Below are positions 1-6,451 of a stretch of 8,093 bases of DNA, in pieces. Position 1 is the first letter of the stretch. Each line of letters opens with the position of its first letter. The stretch is from Chitinophagaceae bacterium. Its GTDB lineage: Bacteria; Bacteroidota; Bacteroidia; Chitinophagales; Chitinophagaceae. The notes below the pieces were generated by a model that worked only from the letters and a program-made list of their open reading frames with translations, searched no databases and was not told the DNA's origin. The DNA is taken from contig JAICHT010000158.1 of the NCBI GenBank assembly GCA_025924755.1, forward strand, positions 1 through 8,093, in the 5' to 3' direction. Both the position numbers and the translations under genes were made by a program.

Positions 1-949
1 AACCAAAAAGTTTTCCTTCTTCAGTACGGCATTACAACAGTTGGGCAAGCCTCTGAATTATTTTTTTCCCTTTCATATATTCAATATGCTGCTGCCTTTA
101 ATGCAATTGTAACCCGCATTTTTAATAAGGATTGATAAGCTGGTGGAAATAGCATTGATTATTACTTTTTCCTGGATACTGATCCAGTGCGTCAAAGTGG
201 TACAAGCATATGTATATTATAAATACGATCTGAAAAAATCAAACAACCTGCGGGAGCGAAAAATACGAACACAATTGCTTTACATCCGGCAGGTAGTAGT
301 GGGGCTGATTGTATTTTTAACCATAGCCGCTATTTTACTAAGCTTTAGCAGCCTTCGAAAAATTTGAGCCGGCTTACTTACCGGTGAAGGTGTGGGTGGG
401 ATTATAATTGGCTTTGCCGCACAACGATCGTTGGGAAATTTACTGGCAGGTTTTCAAATAGCCTTTACACAACCCATACGCCTGGACGATGCAGTGCTGG
501 TTGAAGGCGAATTTGGCAATATTGAAGAAATTACTTTAACCTATGTAGTAGTACGCATTTGGGATGAGAGGCGGCTGGTACTACCCATTAATTATTTTAT
601 TGAAAAGCCTTTTCAAAACTGGACGCGAAAAACATCTGAGTTGCTGGGAGTGGTAATGCTGTATACCGACTATACTATACCGGTAGAAAGCCTGCGGCTG
701 GAACTCACACGCCTCTTGCAAAGCAGCAGCCTGTGGGATGGAAAAGTAAATGGCATACAAGTAACAGATGCTACTTCCACTACCATTCAGTTAAGAGCTT
801 TGATGAGTGCAAGAAACTCCGGTGAAGCATTTGACCTTCGCTGCTATGTAAGAGAAAACCTAATTCGGTATATTAAAGAAAATTACCCGGAAAGCTTGCC
901 CAAAACAAGAGCAGAAATACAAGATCTGCCTATTGATAAAAAGGCATAA
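1..949 (+). pseudogene. MscS-family mechanosensitive channel, 5' end outside window, two in-frame stops
   Basis: Read in frame from base 2, the strand encodes the later membrane helices and cytoplasmic beta domain of a small-conductance mechanosensitive channel. A first hydrophobic stretch reads LNYFFPFHIFNMLLPLMQL. Then come a TAA (110-112), two more hydrophobic helices (LVEIALIITFSWILI and VVGLIVFLTIAAILLSF), a TGA (365-367), and the pore-helix and beta-domain signature GGIIIGFAAQRSLGNLLAG followed by FQIAFTQPIRLDD. The frame stays the same across both stops and similarity is uninterrupted, so these are point nonsense changes and not frameshifts. The TGA replaces what is normally a Gly codon in the 'RKIGAGLLTG' region of related channels (family knowledge). 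In-frame GTG codons at 143 and 392 give open frames but would lack part of the membrane domain, so I do not treat them as real starts. The rest, down to the TAA at 947-949, looks intact, suggesting recent inactivation. Alternatives are sequencing error or stop readthrough. Confidence 0.85.
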
Positions 950-1043
950 GGCAATTGGCATAACTGCCTTGCAAATTTATTTTTATTCCCTTGCTTTTAT
1001 AATTAGATTTATTGCCATTATTACTTACCAGATTTATTTTGCC

Positions 1044-2282
1044 ATGAAACGAAAGCTTGCCTTTTTTTTATTTTTAATTTATCATGCAGTTCAGTTGCAG
1101 GCACAAACCCACCGGTTTATTTACACCAGGGGAAAAGAAATTGTGCTGCCGAATGGTAAGCCTTTTTTAATACAAGGTACCAACCTTGGAAACTGGCTGG
1201 TGCCGGAAGGCTATATGTTTAAATTTACATCGGTAAATTCTGCCCGGCTAATTAATAGAAATATCAGTGAACTGATTGGCCCGGAGCAGGCACGGGTTTT
1301 CTGGAAGCAATTTCTGCAGAACTATATCACAGAAGCCGATATTCATTACCTAAAAAGTTTAGGTATGAATTCCATACGTGTTCCATTTAATTACCGCCTG
1401 TTTACCAATGAAACGTATTTGGGGGAAAACAATGACCAGCACGGCTTTGAGCTGTTTGACAAACTGATAAGCTGGTGCAAAAAAGAAAATTTGTATGTGC
1501 TGCTGGATATGCATTGTGCTCCGGGCGGGCAAACCGGCGACAACATTGATGATGGATACGGTTACCCTTTTTTATTTGATAATGAAGCAGACCAGGAACT
1601 TACTGCATCTATATGGAAAAGAATAGCAGACCGGTATAAAAATGAACCCATTATTTTAGGATATGATTTGTTAAACGAACCCATTGCTACTTACTTTGAT
1701 GCCAGTCATTTTAACCCGAAACTGGAACCATTATACAAGCGAATAGCCGCTGCCATAAGAGAAGTAGATAAAAACCATTTATTGTTTTTAGGCGGCGCCC
1801 AGTGGGACTCGAATTTTAAACCATTCGGCCCTCCTTTCGATGATAAACTGGTATACACCTTTCACAAATACTGGACGGCGCCTACTCAAAAAGTGGTGGA
1901 AGATTATATGGCGTTCAGAGACAAATACAACGTTCCTATTTATTGCGGCGAAACCGGTGAGAACACCGATCAATGGGTAGATAGTTTTAGAACCACACTA
2001 GAAAAAGCAAATATCGGCTGGCACTTTTGGCCTTATAAAAAAATAGATAATACCCGTGGCATTGTGCAATTTCCAAAGCCGGCTACGTATGATACGCTGA
2101 TCAATTATACAGAAATCAATAAAAACAATTTTGAAGACATCCGGAAAGCAAGGCCAAAAGATATGCAGGCTATAACAAAAGCATTAGACGGCTTTTTGCA
2201 AAATTGCAAATTTGAAAACTGCATACCAAACGAAGGATATATCCGGGCACTGGGACTATCATTCAAGAAAATAAAAGAGTAA
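1044..2282 (+). CDS. Secreted GH5 (cellulase-family) glycoside hydrolase
   Basis: Predicted retaining endo- or exo-glycosidase of 412 residues with a (beta/alpha)8 barrel, acting on a beta-glucan or similar polysaccharide in the periplasm or outside the cell. The start at 1044 is preferred over the upstream in-frame ATG at 933 because it gives a clean signal peptide (MKRKLAFFLFLIYHAVQLQA, then QT) and avoids overlap with the channel gene. Visible GH5 landmarks are GTNLGNWL (45-52), IRVPF with Arg112, LDMH ending at His157 followed by APGG, LLNEP with acid/base Glu212, FHKYW with His274, CGET with nucleophile Glu303, and GWHFWPY (325-331). All expected catalytic residues are present. A C-terminal Cys pair (388 and 393) follows the barrel. 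Substrate cannot be named from sequence; the GTNLGNWL and APGG signatures recall exo-1,3-glucanase-like GH5 branches, which is only a hint. No SD is visible before the start. The gene converges on the universal stress gene with three bases between stops. Confidence 0.9.
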   Translation: MKRKLAFFLFLIYHAVQLQAQTHRFIYTRGKEIVLPNGKPFLIQGTNLGNWLVPEGYMFKFTSVNSARLINRNISELIGPEQARVFWKQFLQNYITEADIHYLKSLGMNSIRVPFNYRLFTNETYLGENNDQHGFELFDKLISWCKKENLYVLLDMHCAPGGQTGDNIDDGYGYPFLFDNEADQELTASIWKRIADRYKNEPIILGYDLLNEPIATYFDASHFNPKLEPLYKRIAAAIREVDKNHLLFLGGAQWDSNFKPFGPPFDDKLVYTFHKYWTAPTQKVVEDYMAFRDKYNVPIYCGETGENTDQWVDSFRTTLEKANIGWHFWPYKKIDNTRGIVQFPKPATYDTLINYTEINKNNFEDIRKARPKDMQAITKALDGFLQNCKFENCIPNEGYIRALGLSFKKIKE

Positions 2283-2285
2283 AAC

Positions 2286-2723
2286 TCAATGCCGAGCTTT
2301 TTTGAAAGGCACCACCACAACAGGCTTTGTGGCATGCTGCACAATATATTTGGCCGTACCGCCTACTATCAACCCGGATAAGCCGGTGCGGCCATATTTG
2401 CCAATAACAATAAAACAAGCATCCTGTTCTATAGCCGTCTCAATTATATCCATTTTAGGATCACCGATAAATGAAATAATATTCGTTGGCACTTCCGGGT
2501 GGCTGTTTTTAACGGCTTCCAGCTTTTGACCTGCCACATATTTTCGCTCCTCCCACTGGTCGGCAAACATCATGTCTGAATCGGCAAAGGCATAATTAAC
2601 AAATTTGTTGATGACAGTAATTAAAGTTACAGAAGCCTGCATCTTTGCCGCCAGCTCATAACCGATCTTTTCAACATCTCTGGACAACTCACTGAAATCA
2701 AGTGCAACAAGAATCGTTTTCAT
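2286..2723 (-). CDS. Universal stress protein, single UspA domain
   Basis: A 145-residue, single-domain UspA-type protein of the cytosol, with the Rossmann-like alpha/beta fold that usually binds ATP and forms dimers. The N-terminal strand MKTILVALDFS carries the conserved Asp9. The nucleotide-binding loop is GKYGRTGLSGLIVGGT (108-123), followed by the final strand KPVVVVP (133-139). The usual pattern G-x2-G-x9-G-(S/T) is met except that Gly122 sits at the S/T position, with Thr123 next; ATP binding is therefore likely but not certain. Role inferred from the family: stress or starvation response; partner and ligand cannot be read from sequence. The gene is alone on the minus strand, convergent with the GH5 gene and divergent from the acetyltransferase gene. 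A perfect TAnnTTTG-type box (2728-2735) lies four bases before the ATG and a 16-bp palindrome lies at 2775-2790, about 50 bases upstream. Confidence 0.93.
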   Translation of the reverse strand: MKTILVALDFSELSRDVEKIGYELAAKMQASVTLITVINKFVNYAFADSDMMFADQWEERKYVAGQKLEAVKNSHPEVPTNIISFIGDPKMDIIETAIEQDACFIVIGKYGRTGLSGLIVGGTAKYIVQHATKPVVVVPFKKARH

Positions 2724-2727
2724 ACTG

Positions 2728-2735
2728 CAAAATTA
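2728..2735 (-). promoter_or_regulatory. Candidate Bacteroidota -7 box of the universal stress gene
   Basis: On the minus strand this reads TAATTTTG, a full match to the Bacteroidota -7 consensus TAnnTTTG. It ends four bases before the ATG, so transcription from it would start at or next to the start codon and give a leaderless or nearly leaderless message. No TTG (-33) element is visible at the expected distance, so a chance match in AT-rich DNA is quite possible. Confidence 0.25.
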
Positions 2736-2774
2736 TCATACAATTTAATGATTTCATTATACACTATCTACACA

Positions 2775-2790
2775 ATCAAAAGCTTTTGAT
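2775..2790. promoter_or_regulatory. Perfect 16-bp palindrome, candidate operator
   Basis: The sequence ATCAAAAGCTTTTGAT equals its own reverse complement over all 16 bases, with no spacer. That suits a dimeric DNA-binding regulator better than a hairpin. It lies between two diverging genes, 51 bases upstream of the universal stress gene start and about 160 bases upstream of the acetyltransferase start. No copy was noticed elsewhere in the window. Role as an operator is inference. Confidence 0.35.
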
Positions 2791-2951
2791 GACGAATAAC
2801 ATAAGCATATACTATTTCGTTAAAACAGCAAGAGGCATTTTTTATTCACAGGCGTAAGCCATGTTATTTACTATGATTATTAAAAATAAATCTGGAAACT
2901 TTGCGAAATGAAGTATATAAATTGAGAAAGAATTAATATCAACTGAAACAT

Positions 2952-3566
2952 ATGGATTTTGATTTTCAAAAAAACATTGTATTGGAAAACACCCGTGCCT
3001 TGTTGGCGCCTTTGCAGGAGAAGGATTTTGAAAACCTGATCTCCATTGCTACTGCCGATGCCAGCTTGTTGCAATATTCACCGTTATCTGTACATTCAAA
3101 AGAATTATTGCAATCTTATATTGCAAATGCTCTTACAGAAAGAACCAACCGGTTTCGATATGCATTTGTGATATATGATAAACAGTTGAACCAATATGCA
3201 GGTAGTACCAGTTTTGCCAATATATCCAACAAAGACAAACGGCTGGAAATAGGATGGACATGGATAGGAAAGCAATTTCAAAAAACAGGCTTGAACCGGG
3301 CCTGCAAATTACTGATGATGGAATATGCATTTGATACATTGGGTTTTGAACGTGTGGAATATAAAACCGACGAACGAAACCTGCAATCCAGAACCGCTAT
3401 TGAAAAAATAGGAGGCAAACTGGAAGGCATATTAAGAAGCCATACCGTAGTGTCCGACGGCTACCGGCGCAATACCGTTTACTATAGTATTTTAAAGGCG
3501 GAATGGCCGGAAATAAAACACCGGCTTGTGAAACAGATTTCAGCATACGCATCATCTAACCCTTAG
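2952..3566 (+). CDS. GNAT-family N-acetyltransferase, RimJ/RimL type
   Basis: Predicted cytosolic acetyl-CoA-dependent acetyltransferase of 204 residues, the usual size for RimJ/RimL-like members. The opening reads NIVLENTRALLAPLQEKDFENL, the typical first strand and helix of this group. The central strand GWTWIGKQFQKTGLN carries the pyrophosphate-binding motif A as Q110-K-T-G113-L-N115, a variant of Q/R-x-x-G-x-G/A. The following ERVEYKTDERNLQSRTAIEKIG (133-154) is the characteristic 'D-x-x-N-x-x-S-x-x-x-I-E-K-x-G' segment, and the C-terminal YYSILKAEWPEIK matches the family's closing strand. The acceptor could be a protein N-terminus, an amino acid or a small molecule; sequence alone does not decide. 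It begins the plus-strand block and is followed 41 bases later by the dehydrogenase gene, so co-transcription is plausible. No SD is visible before the ATG. Confidence 0.9.
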   Translation: MDFDFQKNIVLENTRALLAPLQEKDFENLISIATADASLLQYSPLSVHSKELLQSYIANALTERTNRFRYAFVIYDKQLNQYAGSTSFANISNKDKRLEIGWTWIGKQFQKTGLNRACKLLMMEYAFDTLGFERVEYKTDERNLQSRTAIEKIGGKLEGILRSHTVVSDGYRRNTVYYSILKAEWPEIKHRLVKQISAYASSNP

Positions 3567-3607
3567 CAAAAGGTATTGCATACATTTACCGGTATTACAA
3601 TTTTAAA

Positions 3608-4606
3608 ATGGAAAAAATACAATGGGGCATTATTGGTTGCGGCGATGTTACGGAGGTTAAAAGCGGGCCTGCATTTAGCAAAGTACCGGATGCCGCTTTG
3701 GTGGCAGTAATGCGGCGCGATGTAGTTAAAGCAAAAGACTATGCCCGCAGGCACGGCGTTGCCAAATGGTATACCGATGCACAACAACTTATAAACGACC
3801 CGGAAGTAACGGCTATATATGTGGCAACGCCCCCAAACTCGCATGAAGCATATGCCGAGGCTGCTTTGCAGGCAGGCAAACCTGTGTATTTGGAAAAGCC
3901 CATGACCACCAATGCCGCTGCTGCAGAAAGAATAGTAAAGGTGGTACAAGATACAGGTGTTAAATTATCGGTAGCACATTACCGACGTCAGCAACCGCTT
4001 TTTAAAAAAGTAAGAGAGCTTTTAGCAGCTAATGCCATTGGTACTATCCGGTTTGTAAGCCTGCAATACTGCAAGCCGTCACTTACGGAAAAAGAAATGG
4101 AAGACCCTAAAATAAAATGGAGGCTGGATACTAATATCAGCGGTGGCGGATTGTTTCACGACCTGGCACCGCACCAATTGGATTTGATGATTTACTTCTT
4201 TGGCGATGTAAAAATAGCTTACGGTATGGCTTATAATCAAAGTGGACTATATGATGCTGATGATATGGTTAGTGGCTCCATATTATTTAAAAATGATATC
4301 CTGTTCCAGGGATTATGGTGCTTTTCGGTACCACCAGAAGAGACCAAAGATCAATGCGAAATTATAGGCTCGGAAGGAAAAATAACCTTTAGCGTTTTTA
4401 ATCATAACCCAATAACCATTACAAAAAACGGCAAGACCGAAAGTTTGAATTTTGATAAGCTGGCACATGTGCAACAACCCATGATTGAAAAGGTGACGGC
4501 GTACTTCCTCCATAAAACTTCAAACCCCTGTACAGCCGCAGAAGGCCTGGAAGTGATGAAATTAATGGATACCTTTACCGTTGATAAAAGAAATAAAATT
4601 TTTTAA
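3608..4606 (+). CDS. Gfo/Idh/MocA-family NAD(P)-dependent oxidoreductase
   Basis: Predicted cytosolic dehydrogenase or reductase of 332 residues acting on a sugar, inositol or related polyol with NAD(P)(H). The N-terminal Rossmann domain starts with WGIIGCGDV (6-14), the dinucleotide-binding loop, followed by AIYVATPPNSH (69-79) and the hallmark EKP at 96-98, where Lys97 is the usual catalytic lysine. The C-terminal alpha/beta domain contains GGGLFHDLAPHQLDL (179-193) with the conserved Asp185 and His189 pair. Length and order of motifs match the family; nothing is missing. Substrate is unknown. There is no secretion signal, unlike several periplasmic members in Bacteroidota. It lies 41 bases after the acetyltransferase gene and 70 bases before the preferred start of the deacetylase gene. 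Confidence 0.93.
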   Translation: MEKIQWGIIGCGDVTEVKSGPAFSKVPDAALVAVMRRDVVKAKDYARRHGVAKWYTDAQQLINDPEVTAIYVATPPNSHEAYAEAALQAGKPVYLEKPMTTNAAAAERIVKVVQDTGVKLSVAHYRRQQPLFKKVRELLAANAIGTIRFVSLQYCKPSLTEKEMEDPKIKWRLDTNISGGGLFHDLAPHQLDLMIYFFGDVKIAYGMAYNQSGLYDADDMVSGSILFKNDILFQGLWCFSVPPEETKDQCEIIGSEGKITFSVFNHNPITITKNGKTESLNFDKLAHVQQPMIEKVTAYFLHKTSNPCTAAEGLEVMKLMDTFTVDKRNKIF

Positions 4607-4626
4607 ACATATTAGCTTATTATTTC

Positions 4627-4654
4627 TTTGCATCCTTAATTCTTATCATATTTG
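4627..4654 (+). promoter_or_regulatory. Candidate promoter of the polysaccharide deacetylase gene
   Basis: TTTG at 4627-4630 and CATATTTG at 4647-4654 resemble the Bacteroidota -33 (TTTG) and -7 (TAnnTTTG, one mismatch) elements, with 16 bases between them. Transcription would start roughly 15-20 bases before the ATG at 4677, which supports that start over the upstream in-frame ATG at 4581. Motifs this short occur by chance in AT-rich DNA. Confidence 0.3.
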
Positions 4655-4676
4655 CGCCTCAATTGATAAACTGAAA

Positions 4677-5534
4677 ATGAAAAACCTCTTTGCTACCCTA
4701 TTGCTAGCCTCTTTGGTGATATGCCAAAGCTGTACTAATTCACCTCAAAACACAAAAACAGCTACCAGAACGGACAGCGCAAAATCCAACGCTGCTATAG
4801 CTCCCGCTACTGATATTAAAAATATCCCGGTAGCCAGTGCAGCTACTGTTTTAAGCCGTAAGGAAGTGCCCATTTTATGCTACCATCATATCAGAGACTG
4901 GAAGCCGAATGAGAAAGCAAGTATCAAAGAGTTTTTAATACCGGTAGATATTTTTAAGTCACAAATAAAAGCCCTGGCGGATAGTGGTTATCATACTATA
5001 TCGCCCGACCAGTTATATGCGTACTTAAATACCGGCGCTGCTTTACCTGCTAAGCCAGTCTTAATAACCTTTGATGATACGGATGAAGATCAGTACACCA
5101 TTGCAGCTCCCGAGCTGGCAAAGTACGGCTTCAAAGGCGTTTATTTTATCATGACAATTTCTATTGGCCGGCCCCGCTATATGACCAAAGAACAAATAAA
5201 AGATTTATCGGACAAAGGCAATACCATAGCGGCCCATACCTGGGATCATCATAACGTAAAAGGGTATACCGATGCCGACTGGGACAAACAATTTAATGTT
5301 CCGAAGCAAAAACTGGAAGCTATTATTGGCAAGCCGGTTGATTATTTTGCTTACCCATTTGGCGCCTGGAAAGAAGAAGTAATACCCCAGTTAAAAAAGA
5401 GTGGTTACAAAGCGGCCTTTCAATTGTCAACGAAAATCAGCCAGACAGAGCCGCTATATACTATCCGCAGAATTATTGTTCCGGCCTGGTCACCTGCCGG
5501 TGTTATCCGCGCCATGAAAGCTTCGTTTCATTAG
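4677..5534 (+). CDS. Polysaccharide deacetylase (CE4/NodB-like) lipoprotein
   Basis: Predicted metal-dependent deacetylase of 285 residues that removes N- or O-acetyl groups from an envelope or extracellular polysaccharide. The start at 4677 is chosen because it gives a compact lipoprotein leader (MKNLFATLLLASLVICQSC, lipidated Cys19 likely); the in-frame ATG at 4581 overlaps the preceding gene and adds 32 unneeded residues. A Ser/Thr/Ala-rich linker (20-60) leads to the domain, which opens with VPILCYHHI (64-72), as in PgaB/IcaB-like enzymes. Motif 1 is TFDDT with Asp133 and Asp134. Motif 2 is HTWDH with metal ligands His187 and His191. Motif 3 is YFAYPFG (223-229). The catalytic base and the Asp-His-His metal triad are therefore intact. 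The Arg that precedes motif 3 in many CE4 enzymes is not seen. Substrate unknown; no synthase gene lies beside it, so a role in poly-GlcNAc export is not supported here. A strong terminator follows. Confidence 0.9.
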   Translation: MKNLFATLLLASLVICQSCTNSPQNTKTATRTDSAKSNAAIAPATDIKNIPVASAATVLSRKEVPILCYHHIRDWKPNEKASIKEFLIPVDIFKSQIKALADSGYHTISPDQLYAYLNTGAALPAKPVLITFDDTDEDQYTIAAPELAKYGFKGVYFIMTISIGRPRYMTKEQIKDLSDKGNTIAAHTWDHHNVKGYTDADWDKQFNVPKQKLEAIIGKPVDYFAYPFGAWKEEVIPQLKKSGYKAAFQLSTKISQTEPLYTIRRIIVPAWSPAGVIRAMKASFH

Positions 5535-5561
5535 AGCCGATATTATTTTATAAAATACATT

Positions 5562-5588
5562 AAAAAGCCGCTTCGTCAGCGGCTTTTT
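5562..5588. terminator. Bidirectional intrinsic terminator
   Basis: AAAAAGCCGCT (5562-5572) and AGCGGCTTTTT (5578-5588) form a perfect 11-bp stem with a 5-base loop, carrying T-runs on the 3' side of both strands. It sits between the convergent deacetylase (stop at 5534) and ferritin-like (stop at 5612) genes and can end transcription from both sides. Confidence 0.93.
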
Positions 5589-5611
5589 CTATTTAAAACA
5601 ACCATAGGGAA

Positions 5612-6427
5612 TTAAGAGATAAACGGGCTCACAATGGCTAATACTTGGTCTTTGGATAACGGCTCATCAAATGCTTCACTGGCTGCATTGGCTGATATGC
5701 TCATACCATTGATATTGGTAATTTGCACACCGGCCTGCATGGTATTGTCTTCCCCATCATATACGGCCTGCGCCGGAGGAATACCACCTGTATCTTTGCC
5801 GGTAATCCAGGGTTTTACACTGGCGCCTGCAGCCTGCCTGGTTTTACGCACATGCGAAGCATGTCTTGCTTCTACAGAGTGAATATCCAAAGCAGCAGTT
5901 AATACATCTTTATTGCTCATTAAGTTACCTGCCTGGCCTTTATATGCCCTCACACCGGTATCTTCAAAAGCTTGGGAAACGGCTAAGAACGTAGTATAAT
6001 TGGTAAACACATCATTGAAGTTGCCTTTAGCCGTAAAGTCAAAAGTAGGCTTAGCTACCGGCATACCCCCGGCAGCAGTAATTGCTGATTTCAAAAAAGC
6101 CACGTGTTCATTTTCATGATCCCGTATAGTGGTGAAAGAACTTACCTGCGCAGCCGGTATCAGGCCCGAAGCCGCTACGGCAGTGGTATAAAATTCTGCC
6201 TCCAGGTATTCAAGGGTCAAGGCAAAGTTTAAAACATCCAGTACGCTGGTAGTTGTTTGCCCATAAGCGCTTTTAAACATAGAACCCAATGCCAATGGGA
6301 TAGACGCCAATGCTACTTTTCCGGCAAAGCCAGAGAACTTTTTGATAGCGTCTCTTCTATCATTAAACCGGTCGTACACTTCCGGATCCGTTTCTTCAAT
6401 TTGTTGAAATATATTAAGAAGATTCAT
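5612..6427 (-). CDS. Exported ferritin-like domain protein with Tat-like leader (second gene of pair)
   Basis: A 271-residue four-helix, ferritin-like protein of the Ferritin_2 type, predicted to hold a diiron or other metal centre. Likely ligands in order are Glu73 (in TLEYLEAEFY), Glu105 and His108 (RDHENEH), Glu155 (AFEDTG), and Glu186 and His189 (SVEARH). The N-terminus has a 23-residue polar stretch, then Arg24-Arg25 in DRRDAIKKF, a hydrophobic run (GKVALASIPLALG) and a possible cleavage site near SAYGQ. This resembles a Tat signal, although Ala stands where Phe is usual and no lipobox follows, so a soluble periplasmic protein is likely. The C-terminal part carries a 60-residue extension ending in LSKDQVLAIVSPFI. 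It lies 24 bases after the paralogous gene on the same strand, surely co-transcribed, and ends at the bidirectional terminator. Enzymatic activity (ferroxidase, peroxide or other) is unknown for this family. Confidence 0.88.
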   Translation of the reverse strand: MNLLNIFQQIEETDPEVYDRFNDRRDAIKKFSGFAGKVALASIPLALGSMFKSAYGQTTTSVLDVLNFALTLEYLEAEFYTTAVAASGLIPAAQVSSFTTIRDHENEHVAFLKSAITAAGGMPVAKPTFDFTAKGNFNDVFTNYTTFLAVSQAFEDTGVRAYKGQAGNLMSNKDVLTAALDIHSVEARHASHVRKTRQAAGASVKPWITGKDTGGIPPAQAVYDGEDNTMQAGVQITNINGMSISANAASEAFDEPLSKDQVLAIVSPFIS

Positions 6428-6451
6428 ATAAATAAGTTTATGGTAAGATGA

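Larger units (their letters stand above)
2724..2951. other. Divergent intergenic region
   Basis: This AT-rich stretch of 228 bases separates the minus-strand universal stress gene from the plus-strand acetyltransferase gene and must hold the promoters of both. It contains the palindrome at 2775-2790, the TAATTTTG box at 2728-2735 (minus) and, on the plus strand, AAACTTTG at 2896-2903, a one-mismatch match to TAnnTTTG that could drive the acetyltransferase gene from about 40-50 bases upstream. No convincing small ORF or RNA structure was seen. Confidence 0.6.

Noticed and set aside
143..367. Separate 74-residue membrane protein starting at GTG 143
   Set aside because: It is the middle part of the MscS channel, in the same frame as the sequence on both sides; the GTG is an internal Val codon.
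392..949. Separate, intact MscS-like protein starting at GTG 392
   Set aside because: It begins inside the pore helix region and would lack the transmembrane helices; it is better read as the tail of the interrupted gene.
948..970. Hairpin AAGGCA/TGCCTT just after the channel stop as a terminator
   Set aside because: The stem is only 6 bp with an 11-base loop and no uninterrupted T-run follows; too weak to call.
933..1043. N-terminal extension of the GH5 protein from the ATG at 933
   Set aside because: It overlaps the channel gene's end and would place 37 residues ahead of a clean signal peptide that starts at 1044.
3563..3949. Minus-strand 128-residue open frame
   Set aside because: It is antisense to the well-supported acetyltransferase end and dehydrogenase start, with no family features.
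4581..4676. N-terminal extension of the deacetylase from the ATG at 4581
   Set aside because: It overlaps the dehydrogenase gene by 26 bases and would hide the lipoprotein signal starting at 4677.
2952..5534. Acetyltransferase, dehydrogenase and deacetylase as a dedicated polysaccharide biosynthesis operon
   Set aside because: No glycosyltransferase, synthase or transporter is present, and a candidate internal promoter precedes the deacetylase; adjacency alone does not support a shared pathway.
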